Assembly: GCA_025331565.1 (NCBI GenBank)
Contig: JAFREQ010000025.1
Span: 1,550,001 to 1,614,000, forward strand
Origin: Holacanthus passer
Taxonomy: Eukaryota; Chordata; Actinopteri; Pomacanthidae
DNA: 64,000 nucleotides
Direction of reading: 5' to 3'
Every line of letters begins with the position of its first letter. The stretch's first letter is position 1. The notes beneath the pieces were generated by a model that saw only the letters and a list, made by a program, of their open reading frames with translations, had not been told where the DNA came from and made no database searches. The position numbers were made by a program, and so were the translations under genes. This document shows, in pieces, positions 12,039 to 25,600 of this stretch.

Positions 12039-13746
12039 TAACAGACCCAGTAATATCATATTAGAGAGTTATGTTTATCATTGCACTACATTTGTACTAT
12101 TACCCCAGGCTTAGAATAATTCACAAGATACAGTTCATGTGGAAATCCTGGTGAGATTTCTCACTTTTATTCCCTCTGGTCCTATTTTATTGTGCTATTA
12201 TGCGGATGTAAATTAGTGTGTCTATGTGACTATGTGTTAACTAATCTATGCTTCCATTTTGGACATGGACAAAACTGAATCTCAAGAGACCTACTGGTTA
12301 AATAACATTTAAATACATACATAAAATAAATACTTCACAATACAGGAACTGCTGAACTGACAGTACATAATGTCTCACAGTTTTCATATGATCATATCAG
12401 ATCCAGGTTGAGTTTCATAGCCCATAAAACTACACTAATAAACAATACTAGGGTACCCATGAGCTTCCAAGAACGTAAATAAAAGACAAAAGCTTAATAT
12501 GTATGGATCATATTTTTTTTATTGAAAATGTACATCAATGGAATCAAACTAAAGTAAAATATTGAATAATTTGTAGTGTGGGAGAGTTTTTGACTACAAG
12601 AGGTGATGACTGATACTAGAAAAATGTATGGCAATTTCTGACACCAAAATGTTACTTTACACTCAGAGTCACGTCCAAAGATCATAGGTAATAAACAACA
12701 AGTCTCCACTTCAATACACAAAATATATCCTTATAAATTATATAAATGCATGAGTATTTTTTTTAATACTCCTATCTGGGATTCAGTCCAACTCCACCTT
12801 ATACTAATATTTGGCAAAAAGGGAGCTGAAATAATAGGACAGAGCAAATATACATTAATAATATGCACCATTTGAAGAAAACAGCAATGAAATTGAAATA
12901 GACCGCAAAACTGAGTTATTAGTGGATCAAAACAAGCAGGTCAAAAGGTCAAAGATCACAGCGGTAATGAAATAAAAAGATGCATGCAAAATATAGAATA
13001 GGCCGGTGAATATTAAAGCACAATGTGTAATAATAAAAGGCCATTACATGTGACCTCCATGGTATTCAATAGTGGCATGTAAACATGGGCACCATCAAAT
13101 CAAGTGCTAAGTACAAAATATTGCTTTGGCTTGTGCATGATTATGACTCTAATTTAATTTTTGCTATTTCAATTTTGTGTTACGTGAAACTGGAAGCAGC
13201 AGATTATCATTTTAAACTGAACTAAATTGAAGAAAACAACATGACTACTCATTACTTCAGAACACATTACACATGATGCGTTAAGTGCTTCTGTCCTTGA
13301 TGAGTTTGTTTTCAGTCAGCAAGCCTTGATGGTTGAGTAGCGTTTTATTCTTTTTTCGCTGTGTATTAAGAATCCTATTGAAAAGATGAGTGCATAGCGC
13401 AGGTCATTGCTATTTTGTTTCAAGTAAAGATTAAATTGTTATTTCACCTACAAGTCCTGTAAATAAGTGAACCCCAACTGATGACTTCTATTAACGACAA
13501 GAGTCTCTTTATATACATTAAGACATAAAAGCAGATTTAAACTGTGCCCGGTCCCCAACTTGCCTGGGTTTAGAGCTTGGTGAGGTGGTCAGAAATACCA
13601 TGCGAGTCCACATAAGGCCATATTCAACAAAAGGAGATGCGATGGGGAGAATAAAAAAGGTTCATACAGCGAGAAAAACAGGAAGAGGTAAAGGGTGCTT
13701 AGTTCTTGCTGAAGCTGCAATCCCCTCTTCAGGTGGTCAAGACAGA

Positions 13747-13756
13747 TTAAAAGAAG
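13747..13756 (-). CDS. septin6: Candidate alternative last exon of septin6 (NFF tail)
   Basis: A strong minus-strand acceptor (CTTTGTCTCTTTAG, preceded by more pyrimidines) is followed by C TTC TTT TAA. Spliced to the phase-2 end of exon 9 (AA), this gives Asn-Phe-Phe-stop and a 429-residue isoform. The acceptor is excellent but the coding part is tiny, so this is inference and needs transcripts. Confidence 0.4.
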
Positions 13757-14325
13757 CTAAAGAGACAAAGAGAAAGAAAGCCAGCAGTTAGAAAGGTGGC
13801 AAAGCAGAAACGCTTAAAAAACATGAGTCAAGCTTGAGATTTAGAAGTGCATCCGATATCAGGCAGAAAATAGATTTAGGTGTGATTATCATAAATACAA
13901 AGTCAGGTGGTTGATTCAGGTGAAATCCCTGGGATCATGGTCATTATAACAATACATCAAACATAAAATCATGAGGTTATATTGTGCCCACTGATGATGC
14001 TGCAGCAAACAAAACGTTATAATTCCACACGATGGTCTTGTGAATGTGAATAATATCCAAACAGGACGATAAATGAACAGGTGCGCATGTAATCTCCATC
14101 ACAACTGAAGTGGGAAAGGTGTTAGTCTCAGCCAAAAATCAGTACACATACACAATAAACATAAGCAATAAAGCAAGAATTAGATTGCAGACAGTGAGAT
14201 TAGAGCTGGAGTGACATAGATACACATTGATCAATATTATAGCAGAGCAGGTAATGATTAAGAAACCCTGAAGGATGGGGTCCACAAAGCCTCTGGTCAC
14301 ATTTGAGGTACTGAGGGCTGAGGAC

Positions 14326-14350
14326 CTACTCAGTGCAGAGCCAGGGATTA
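14326..14350 (-). CDS. septin6: Alternative last exon of septin6 (NNPWLCTE tail)
   Basis: A minus-strand acceptor (CTTTTCCTTTGCAG) is followed by T AAT CCC TGG CTC TGC ACT GAG TAG. Joined to the AA left over from exon 9 (19461), this gives ...KNNPWLCTE, the tail I remember for the long human SEPTIN6 isoform. The total becomes 434 residues, the same length as that isoform. Identity over the whole tail, with correct phase, makes this exon convincing despite its small size. Confidence 0.85.
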
Positions 14351-16461
14351 CTGCAAAGGAAAAGTGAAACCACACAGACCAGTGAGCTGAGGATTAGGAG
14401 GAGGGAACAGCTCTTCTCTTCATGTACTTTGACCCTGGAATCATGTGGAGTCAAAGTATTTTTATGCAGCAATGTCTTCAACCCAAGACAATTTTCTCTT
14501 TCATAAGATAATAAAAACCTTGAACCTCAAAGTGGTGGAAAAATGAGGAATAACTGAGGCCAACAGATGCCCTGAGCACAGAGAAATAAACAAATAAACC
14601 TGAAGATTTTAAATACAGCGGCACAAAGAGCAACAGGAATTTTAGATTGAGAGGTTATTCAAAGTTGTGAGAAAACACTGCTCACTAGAAATACACATTA
14701 GTGAAGAGGATCTCATCAAAGGAATGGTTATTGGCATCAACATTCATTCACCATCCTGTCGACTTCAACAGTATTATTGTCCCGTTAACATCCACTAAAT
14801 TGCTTCACCATCACATTCAGCGTACACACTTTTCCCATTAGAGGCTATTAAACTTTCATCAAATCCCAATTTGCAGCAATATTTGTGATACACAATGATT
14901 ATGGCCACAGTTGTAATATTTGGTGAAAAAATTGGCCTTTATTTTCTTTTGATATAATATTTCTTTTACGCTCAACACTGATACAAACAACACTGGTCCC
15001 TGCAGGACAATGGACATCATGATGATTGACTTTCAAATGTGCCTTCATAATAAGTGAAATAAAAAAAGAAAGTTACAATTGCACTGACAACATTAATATA
15101 TACTTTAAAAAAAACATCACATTTGTGTATAAAAAAGTGCAAATGTGAAAGCTAAGACAAGTATGCACATAACACATGACAATGAATGAGGTATGGGAGA
15201 AGTGGCAAAGAGATTAGGCTCACAACTACTCATGCATCAGGCTGAAGTGAAACAGTATCAGCAAAGGGACAAATGTCAAAACACATTCAATCTCTACAAT
15301 TTCAGTTCTTTAAGTCTAATGTATATCTGGCTGAGGTAATAGTTAGTGGAAGCTTTAAAGCTATATTCCTCAAGATTTTCATGAAATAAAAACCCTTTTT
15401 GATACTATTTATGCATTTTTTAGCCATTCAATGTATTTAAATTCTGTAATTATTACAAGAGATTGGCAGGAAATGATGCACCCATGTAATCCAGTGCTAC
15501 TGTCATTTTATCTCATTGATATCAGTTTGAGATACTACAGCCATATCACCGCTATATGAAGTTACTGCCACCTCTACTTTTCTGCTGCTGCTTCACATTT
15601 AAAGCATTCAACATGGCCAAACATGCAGCGGCTTTTATTGTAGCAGTCACAGGAAACACTGTATTTGTCACCATGATTAGTGCTAAAAGTGCAATGACAA
15701 AATGCAAAAACAGATTTAAAAATAGTTTTGTTTTTAGAATTTTTGGCATAGGATCAGTTTTAAATATTACAGAGCAGCTTGAATTCAGACTGTGTTTGCT
15801 CATGGGAGGATGGAAAAAAGCCTAATGTGAGTTTGTTTGGCTTGGCTGTAAATAGATACACCAGTTGCTCTTTTGTTGTATTTCTGAAAAAGTAGCACTT
15901 CAGTGAATGTTTACTGTTGTATTAAGCTGCACTTGCTGTTAGCATGGGACTTAAATCTTAAGGATTATAACTTTAAACCAACAAAAAACTAACTAGGCCC
16001 CAAACCGATGACAAATTACTAACAAGCATGTTGGTAACTTGTTTACAATTTCAAGGTAAGTAGTTATTTCAGAGACTGCTGTTACAAGGCGTTTGTAAAA
16101 TTGAGAATCACTAAACTAATTGCAGCCCCTTTAATCTGAAGATGGATCAGTTTCATACAACATTAACTTAATCCATCTGCCTCCGTCTAAAACCTTCCTA
16201 CTCTGTAATCTACTGCAGATCTTTGACCACACATACAGTACACGCTCAGGTCCCACTGTCTGATGCATGTTTCACTTTATGCTTCAATACATTTCTGCTC
16301 ATCACAACAGTAGTCATGTATGTTAATATTTAAAAAGCTCACTCCATCATGCAAAGAATCACTGAATATAAAACTAATATGGAATGCATTTTTTAAAAAT
16401 GGGTATAAAAAGACAAGCTGAATAATTGCTTGTACAAACCATATAATAGACAAGCATCATT

Positions 16462-16465
<4 letters not shown>

Positions 16466-16492
<27 letters not shown>
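16466..16492. repeat. Poly(A) run of 27
   Basis: A mononucleotide run about 175 bases downstream of the septin6 stop codon at 16667 (read on the minus strand, T27). Possibly an old retroposon end, but nothing else is recognisable beside it. Confidence 0.85.
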
Positions 16493-16666
16493 GTGATATC
16501 AAACTGCTAGCAATGCCCAGCGTCTTCCAGAGAGCAGGGGGGTCATGTGGAGGGTGGAATTATGGGGTGAGGGTGAGGTTGGGGAAGGGATACTGTAAAG
16601 GATGATGGGGTGGAAACTCATTCACAGCAGGATGGCCACAAGGGAGCACTTTTTCTACAGGGATCC

Positions 16667-19600
16667 TTAGCTGGAAACGAGAGAGAAGGGCTGTTATTGC
16701 TTTTTTGTGAGTTAAAACATCATCACGACACACACACTGTTTCACATCGGTGACATCACATCAACATTAGTGACCAGACAGCATCATGCTCTCAGGGCAA
16801 CTCTTAAGGTTTGAGTGTACAGAGTTTAGGGTGCAAATACGGTCATCTACTTCTTCGAATCAGACAAGTAAATGTTTTTTTTTTTTTTTTTTTTAAATCA
16901 ATTTAAAGGTTTTGTCCCACCCCTGAGCTTTAAACAATGTGTCTGATTGTCATACTCGTCGCTCAGGATCTTGCTCATCAAACAGCAGCTTGTTTTCATC
17001 TACTTTAACAGTCTTGCGCTGCTTGAGGAGTTTACATATTGTGAGACAGATGTCTTCATTCACTTCTACCCTTCCCAGCGGTTGAGCCTCAACAACATCT
17101 CTCTCTGTGGATTTGGCTTTTGTATCCACTCAAGAGGGAGGGGTGGCAGAAGGGGTCGTCATATGGCTGTGAGATCAACAAAACATGTCATTTCTCTAAA
17201 CAGAGATGGGCTCTGAGGCGGTTTGCTGCTCTGGCGTGACCTGTTAGTCTCAGTTCAGCTTTGAATGGCTCTTTGTGCTATTGCAGGGCCATGTGGGAAA
17301 GAACTTGGGAGAGCCACAATAAAGGAGACTGTTGTGGATTTAGGAAGGCAGATGGGGCAGTACATCAAATGGGTGTGTGGGGATCTAATAAACTGGCTGA
17401 TTTAGTAGCTGGCACAAGGACGGTAAACACTGCCAGTTCAAGGATATGATCGACGCAGATGTTACCAATGATATACTGTAGGCCTGCAACACTTGAACAA
17501 CTGAATGGCTGTATGAAAGAGCAAATTAAAAGTATGTGAATGTATATAATAGTTTTGACAGCTAGGTTCATTTGACTACATTTAAATTCTAATGTGGGGA
17601 TGCAGAAAGGTAGTTGTGTGCACAGCCACTTCTATATTTAGGCCAAGTGCAGGATATCAGATTCAGTGATGGGAAAAAAAATGGAGAGTAGGTGCAGCTT
17701 GGATTAAATCCCCAAACATTCATTAATGTAGACATTTTTGCCTTTTTTCAGTCGATTGATGTTTTAGGACCTTTAATCCTTCTTTTTTTTTCACCCTAAT
17801 TTCTAATTTGGGTAATGATTTTCTCCTTACTTGTATTTTCTACTTCTTCTGAATTAAAAAGGTTTGTCACTGATACGTCCTTTGTATTTTTCATGTTTGT
17901 TTTTTTTTTATTTCACTTGGTTGGTGGTGTAACTCATGAAGGGATTCTTACCAGAAAAGGTGCCTCATGCAGCATGCAGCAAGTGTGGGAGGAGTTAACT
18001 GGAAAACATTATGGATGCAACATAGGTGACACATGCACTCACAGGACAGATTCACATCTACACAACAGGCAGTAATCAAGAAACCGTGCCTTTTGGGAAC
18101 TGAAAAAAAAACTGACTTAATCCTGAAGTTTAAATACAGAGACACTGTGCAAGTGCAAGACTTCTTTAGTCAGTTTGAATCAGTGACCCACAGACAAAGC
18201 TAAATTGGCACAGGTGCCTCCTCTTGGAAGGGAAATTTTCCAGGTAGAGCTCATAAAGAGAAAGGAGTGGCTGTGAAGAAAAGAAATTAACAGGGAAGAA
18301 TATAAAGCAACAAGAACCTTCTCAGTGCAAGTGTCTCCTTCCTTTTCTAACAGGCACGGCGTCACATCAGCTTCAACATAAAAACCAGGAGTTGATTACC
18401 AACATGAAGGGACCAATATTATCAACAGCACACTACAACTGCACTTGAACACATCTGGCTTCTGCCTCGAGGCGATAAACGTGTTGTGGAGAACATTCTC
18501 ATACACTCATGATTTAATGAAACTGTTGATATAAACTGATGGAAGGAACAACAGAATTAATGTCAGATATGTCAAGAAAATAAAATCATGAAAATATGTT
18601 GATTCATTAAAACCAGACGGGTGTGGCTGCTGTAGAGCTGCTTTTCAAGTTAATGGAACTGTCCATTAATTGTTAACAGAGCCACAATAGTTATTTACAC
18701 AAATCTGTATTTAATTTCATGATCTGTTTTGCTTGAGTCATGCAGTGTGATGATTTCTGACTGGAGTTCACTCATTAAACTCTGCTGACAGTTGGCAACT
18801 TTTCAACTATTTAAATGACAACAGCTAGTCCCCCTCTTTACTCCTCTTATTTTTCCACACTGGAGATAAATTATGAATTCTGGTCAGCTCTCAACATATT
18901 TTCTGTTATTATATGGAGGACAAACTGGAGCATTCATCTGCCTCTCAGAAAAAAAGAGCAGAGTGAGAGTCTGAGAGGGTTTGACTACTGCACGCATTCA
19001 ACAAATATCAGGTGGATTATTAATGAGTAGCGACAGAGAAACTGCTAAGCGTTTGATGATATTAGTGGGACAGACCATAATTAAGTTCCGTCTGCAGCAC
19101 ATGTGCATAAAGTGGATTGGATGCTCAAGGAGTTTGCATTTGTCAGGACACAGCTACATATTTTAGTCTGATACACAACAAAAGGGCTTCATCACAAATA
19201 ATCTCTCAAATACTAGCAAGGGTATTCAGGTACTAATGTGTAACATAAATCTTGAAGACAAATCTCTGAACGCAGCCCAGACGCTAATTTGGCAAATGAT
19301 GAACATCCCAAAATGTCAATGCAACAAAATGCGGCCTTGTTCCTCCAAGGTTCATAGCATCCAGATGTTTCCAGTCTTTATACAACTGGAGGAGGTCTCC
19401 TGCACCTAAGATGTTAGGACAGACGTAATGAAGGCACAGGAGGAAGAGAACAATACTTACTTTTTCCTCTCTTTGTCCCTCTTGAGCGTGGTGGAGCCCC
19501 CTGCCTGCTGGGCTTGGTTCTGCAGGAGCTCTGCAGCAGTCTTTTTCTGTTTGAACATGTTGAGCTCGTCGTCCAGGGACTTCTTCTTCTCCTCCAGTTT

Positions 19601-22600
19601 CTTTTTCTCGTCCTGGTGGAGCTTCTTCAACCGGTCGAACTTCTCATGCAGCTGTGTGGTGGCAACAAAACAACCAGTTCTTTGTGTTATTTAAAACAAG
19701 AGCAGAAACTTCCTTAAAGAAACATCAGTTATACACTTAATATTTCAGGTTTTGGTAGGATCCAAGTTTAATGATGATACCTCTTTCTCTGCTTCTTTGA
19801 GCTCAGCCTCCTTCTCTTTGACTCTTTGGACAAACATTTGCCTCATTTCTTCTTCTTTCTTCTGCAGCTCACCCATGAACTCGTTCCTCTTAGCTTCATA
19901 CGTCTCCTGAAGGCTGGTAGAGGAAAAAAGAACAAGGGGATAGGAATTAATAGCGGAAACATTGCAATGAACTATGCACTGTACTACACACCAGAAGCAG
20001 AAACAAAATGGTATAATCAAGCAAAAGAATAAAAAGGTTCCAATGATAAATGGAAGCAGAAAAATGCTGAATGAAATAAAGAGCAGAGTAGAAACAAGCA
20101 GATGTAAGTGGAGAGCAAGATGATAAAAGAGCAGCTGTATGAGAGCAGCCTAGAATCTACTACCTGAAGGGCTTGCTGTCAGGGTCTGTGTCCTTGAAGC
20201 CCATCTCCTCCAGTTTGCAGCGGCGGTAGAGCTCATAATGACGCGTGTGAGTCTGCTCTCGCAGGTCCTCCATGTTCACTCTGATTAGCATTTCTCGCAG
20301 TTTGACGAAATCACAGTGATTCTCATTTTCCACTATGAGAGACACACCATAGTGACACATGAAGGCTTTACTGAACACATCAGATTGCATCCTATTCATT
20401 ATGGATTATGTAATTTGTTGTAAGTGTACAGTAACATTTACATTAATTCACAGAATTTACAGCAAATAAACAAATGTATTACAACTTGAGTATTTCACAG
20501 ATTCAGTCGTACCAAAGTGCACAAGTTCAAAACAGAATAGTGCTCATGTACTGTGGCTTGTCAATTGATTTTGTTACTGGACTGAGCTAAGCACCACACT
20601 CCCACAGACCATGTGACACCATGTGAGTACACATGCTGTGTGTGGTAAACAGGCCCAATGTTAGGAAAAGCCTCCAGTCAGAAATTTTATACAGTGCAGT
20701 CACTAAGCATTAGGACAGTGATACGTTTTTCATTGTTTGGGCTGTAATCCAGCACATTGAATTTCAAATGAAACAATGACTGTGAGGTTAAAGTGCTGAC
20801 TTTTAGCTTTAGGGATGTGTGAGGGTGTTCATGTCCATGTAGAAATTAGTATAAATTGTAGCCTTATTTTCCCTGGGGGGGTTGTGTATAAATAGGGCTA
20901 CAATTTCTACACAGATCATTGCATGGGAATCAAAACAGCCTAAAATTAATGAAAATTATGGATAAATGTAAATGACAGTCAGTGGCAACAATACTATTAT
21001 ATATTAATCCAAGTTGCTGGAGCACATAACTAGGAGCTGCAGCAGTTAATAGATATAAAATTAATTGGCAACTATTTGATAACTGCTTAATGCATTATCA
21101 ATCATCATCTGTTTTATATTATTATAAACTGAATATAAACCGGGTGTTGAACTATTGGGGGGACAGGATAAATTGTCAAGATAAGATAAGATAAAGATAA
21201 GAGATAAGATGTCACCTTGAGGTCTGGTCAAGTTGGATGAGCATTTTTCACTACATTGTGATCTTTTATGGACAAAGCAATTATTTGATTAAAACAAGAA
21301 ACTAATGTGATTAAATGATAATGTAGCCATGTACTAAACCAACCCAAAACTGCTCCACATCCTCATGGATTGTACTGCATTCAAGCTGTGTGCTGGATTG
21401 GCCACACACATATGCATACACACGTACACATACATACAAACACATTTCATAATAACACCGTACACTTTAAAGCTGTCAAGTACAAGGCTGGAAAAGTAAC
21501 AAATAGCTTAAGAGCAGATCAGTGTAACTTGATCAGATACTCACATGAGCTAACAGAAGTATTGTGTCTGCTATCCATTTGTAAAACATTAGAGCCACTC
21601 TGTTATTGATTGGATTGATCAAGTAAGTCAATATCAAATCAACATTGTCAGTGACATAAATATTCTATATCTGTAAGCGCTGCTTCAGCTCTAACAGAGT
21701 ATAATGGCAGAGAGGGTGTTGCAGCTAAATGAGGTTATATAACAGGTTATCAACGAGTTTGCAGCAGCTGTTGGAGCCGAGGAGGAACATGAGGGGAGGG
21801 AGTAGCTGCAGGAGCTCTGACGAGAGGGAGCGCGCTCTCATTTCCTGTACAGGATGTGACCTAAGCTTACCCTGCACCGTCCCCCAGGGGTACTGTCGGG
21901 CCTTCACCATCTTGTTCCCAATCTTCACTTCCTCCGTGCTGCCCACCACAGCAAATGGCAAATGGCTCTGTTGAGCAGAGGGAAAATCAAAGTTGGTATA
22001 GTGCCAAACACACCTACAAGCTCTGTGGATTCTCCTCAAATTCTTGCTACCATGTATCACATTTCATTGCTCAAAAATCCCAATGTATTCCTGCAACTAT
22101 TTCATTCACATCAGGGCAAAACATACACACAGCACAGGATATATTCCTATTGACATAACTGAGAAAAATACGATATTTCCATTTATGTAACCTGACCATT
22201 AAGAGCTAATTTTCACAGACACCAAGAAACAGCTCTGACAGGAGAATGTATGACCTTTTATCAGACCAGAGTCGTGGTCTGACTGTACAACGGCAGCTGA
22301 GAGGCGACAGTCTTAACACAATCAGTTAGGGAGAGCTAAGGCATTTCCACAGATCAGAGCTTATAAACAGATAAATGAGCCTTGGCTCATCTGTCAGTGA
22401 ACATAGGCACTTTCCCACACTGCAAGCTTCCTGCAGAGTGAGCTGGCTGATTGTGCTGCTCTGAACACACTCCTCCCTGCATGCGATGGCTTCCTGGCAG
22501 CCTGAGCAGACACAGACGATGCCTGTCCTGTTTCTGTATCACATGTTGTTTATGCCAATAATGCAAAACAGGATTTATATTAAAACCTATGGACAAAAAT

Positions 22601-25600
22601 GTGCTGTGAAAACCACTGTATGTCCTTTAGATGACAGTTAGGATTCAGTCTGACTAACATGACCTTACATGTCATCTCTAGTAATAAAAAGTAAAAGCAT
22701 GTGCTGTACATAGAAAGCCAGTTGTGAGGTTTACATTCATGGTGGAGTTGATCTCTGCCACAGATTCATCATCGGTGGGGAACTGGTAGATCTGCACTCC
22801 GTTGCTGACCAGCTCACTGGTGATTTTGATTTTGAACTTGGCCAGTTCACTCTTGGAGATGGCGTCTGACTTGGCAATGATTGGGATAATATTGACCTGC
22901 AGTTAAGAAGTGAGAAAAAACACAATGACAAGGTGAAGACAATGCTTTCTGATATGCAACAAAATAAAGAGCAACTTCTAGCTTGTCTGTAAGTGGCAAC
23001 TGTTCCTCAACACCATTTGTGTAGTCCAAATTTGGAAAAGAGTTGATGCATTTTAAGGACCAAAAGGTTAAACACATTACACATCAAATATATCTGATCT
23101 ACATCTATCCAATCACTGGTTGCCCAGGATTATAGTAGTAATTTAAAATTTTATTTCATTAAAGAAAGGGTGCTGAAAACCCTGTGCTCTTTTCAACATT
23201 TCAACACATCACAGGGCCTCTCTCTAGATCCAGGATCTTGTCAAATCAGGCTTTTGTGTAATCCAGACAATTATACATTCAGAGATATAAATAGTAAATG
23301 CAGCAAAGGGAGCAGCAGGCTTCTATCACTTGCTCCAGATGACTTAAAAGCTCTCCAAACATGGTGTTAACAGGCAGATTCAATGATTTCAACAACATTT
23401 ATGCTATCCATGTTATCCAAACAGAAAAAGAAATGCAGAGATCTGGAGGAGGGGAACATAGACCGGGTCATTCTCATATATATGCTCTTCTAACTGGCTG
23501 GTGAAAAATGAGACTTTCACTCCCACACAACTATTTTCTACACGCCCTGTCGCCCACACAATCCCAAATTATTTGCTCTCCAAATTGGGGCCCCTTTAAC
23601 TAACAGCAAGGCATGCTCCGGGTCATGTGAACAAAAATACTTTACTGCACCCCAAGTCTTGTGAGGGTTCAACATCTTGCTCAAAGACACTTCAGCAGAA
23701 GTGCCCCTCCCCCCCTCAGTTGAATGTGTAAACGGAGCAGGTTCTGCTCTGGATGATGTTGTCATGACCACTTGCCAGAGGGCTCAGCTGCTCTGGCAAA
23801 CACTGAGCTGACTCTTTGTACAAAAGCCAGGAGGTTCATGCAAATAAGCTACCGTGGAGAGGACCTCACAAAAACGAGGCAGCGGTCACTGAGCTGACTG
23901 CATTTCACAGCTGACCTACACCCACAGAAAAGCAGGCCAGAGACAATTTGCATGCAGGCAGTTGCCCTGGAAAAGGTTTATGACCCATGACTAGAGTAGA
24001 CTGATCAAATGCTGCAAACGGCAACACAGCAACAAAGGACTTACCTACAGTATATCTATGACATGCTACAGTATGTTTCTCCATGTTCATAGACATTATA
24101 TAACAGTTATTCTTTATCATTCTGCTGCAGTGCAACTCTCCTTCTCACTGAATGCTAAAAATAAAAACACAGACATCATGGCTATCAAAACTGCAAATAA
24201 ACTGTATGATACTTTTTGTATTATAAGAGCCATTACAAAGCACTAACTCTAGTTGGAACTGAACTGATGGAAAACACTGACAACTGAAAGTGGGTCTGAC
24301 TGAATTAACCCCCAATTCAATAAATCAACCACAACTAATTCTAGTGGAAATATTGAAACAGAAAAATGGGTTCTGGCTGATGATAATAGCTTGATGAAGT
24401 GAAATGAAGCTCACCTTGCTATCAAGTTTCTTCATGGTCACCAAGTCCAGGGATTTGAGCGAGTGTCCCGTGGGAGCGATGAAGTACAGGCATGCATGGA
24501 TGCGGGTATCATGGTAGCTGTGTAGCGTGCGCTTGATTTTCAGCTCCTCCTGTAGATATGCTTCAAACTGGGCATCAATGAACTCCACAATAGACTTGTA
24601 GCTGTCAGAAAAGGGAGAAACATGGAAGAAATTTGAGTATTTTTCTGATATAATGTTTATTAGAACATGTCCTGTTCTACTTCTAAAGATTTGCATCTGT
24701 ACAAAGCATCACAGCTGCAGTATATCAAAACTGTAACTACACTGGTTGGACAAAGATAGACTGGGCCCTTTAAAAGGTTCCTCCTTATACAGCCAGTGCA
24801 GATTTCTTTTGCCCAAATGAATTTGTAGGAAACAGACTATTCGTTCAGGCTGGCGGTACAATCTATTGTGCACCTTTCATTTGTTTATTAATGCATTTCG
24901 GTGAGCCCCACCAACATAAATTTGGGAATTACTATGAAACTGCATTGTTTTCCCAGGTATTTGTGCTCAGTTGTCATCCAAACCCAAACCACTAAAAAAG
25001 CCACTGCGGGGGGTGAAAATTGAGACCAAGCAATAATAATTTGCTTTTGATAGCAGCCAGGATATGTTGTTACAAATAATAACAACATGCTATACAGCTT
25101 GCCAATTGTCCATCATGTGTTGAAGTAAAATGTCACAACATATACTGTACGGTCAGGTATCATGGAACTTCTGCCTGGTATTTACACTTTGTGAGTTATT
25201 TGAGAGCAACTTCTTGGTTAATACTTAATGTTTAACGGAAGTTGATAGAACCCATCATCAGTTTGGATTTCTGTGAGGATAAAAAGTCTCTTTAGGGGAG
25301 ATGGTGCAGTCTTGTACTGGCCTGTTTAGTGTTTTACTTAATAGGTGTTAGTGTTTTACTTTTTACTACAAAAATAATAAATATATCCTCAAAACTGTCA
25401 TTAATCTTCTACCAGCAGACTATTACAATAATTATTTCAACATTACATGCAAACCTGAAAAGGATACATACTAAAGAAAATGGACATATCAAAAAGATGT
25501 TTGGACAGGAAGCTTCAAAGGCATCCACCCTTCCCAGCACAGAGACACATACAACTTGTGTATATACTGTAGGATATTCCCCCAGTAGGAGTCCACATGA

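Larger units (their letters stand above)
10621..13740 (-). other. septin6: septin6 distal 3' region
   Basis: No coding exon was found. Minus-strand AATAAA hexamers occur at 10967-10972 and 12518-12523 and could end long septin6 transcripts. The only recognised content is a degraded MITE copy (about 11451-12038). The sequence is otherwise AT-rich and unremarkable. Confidence 0.45.

Noticed and set aside
19457..19461. TAA just after septin6 exon 9 as the normal stop
   Set aside because: It lies within a strong GTAAGTAT donor, and splicing to downstream exons reproduces known septin tails; retention remains possible as a minor form.
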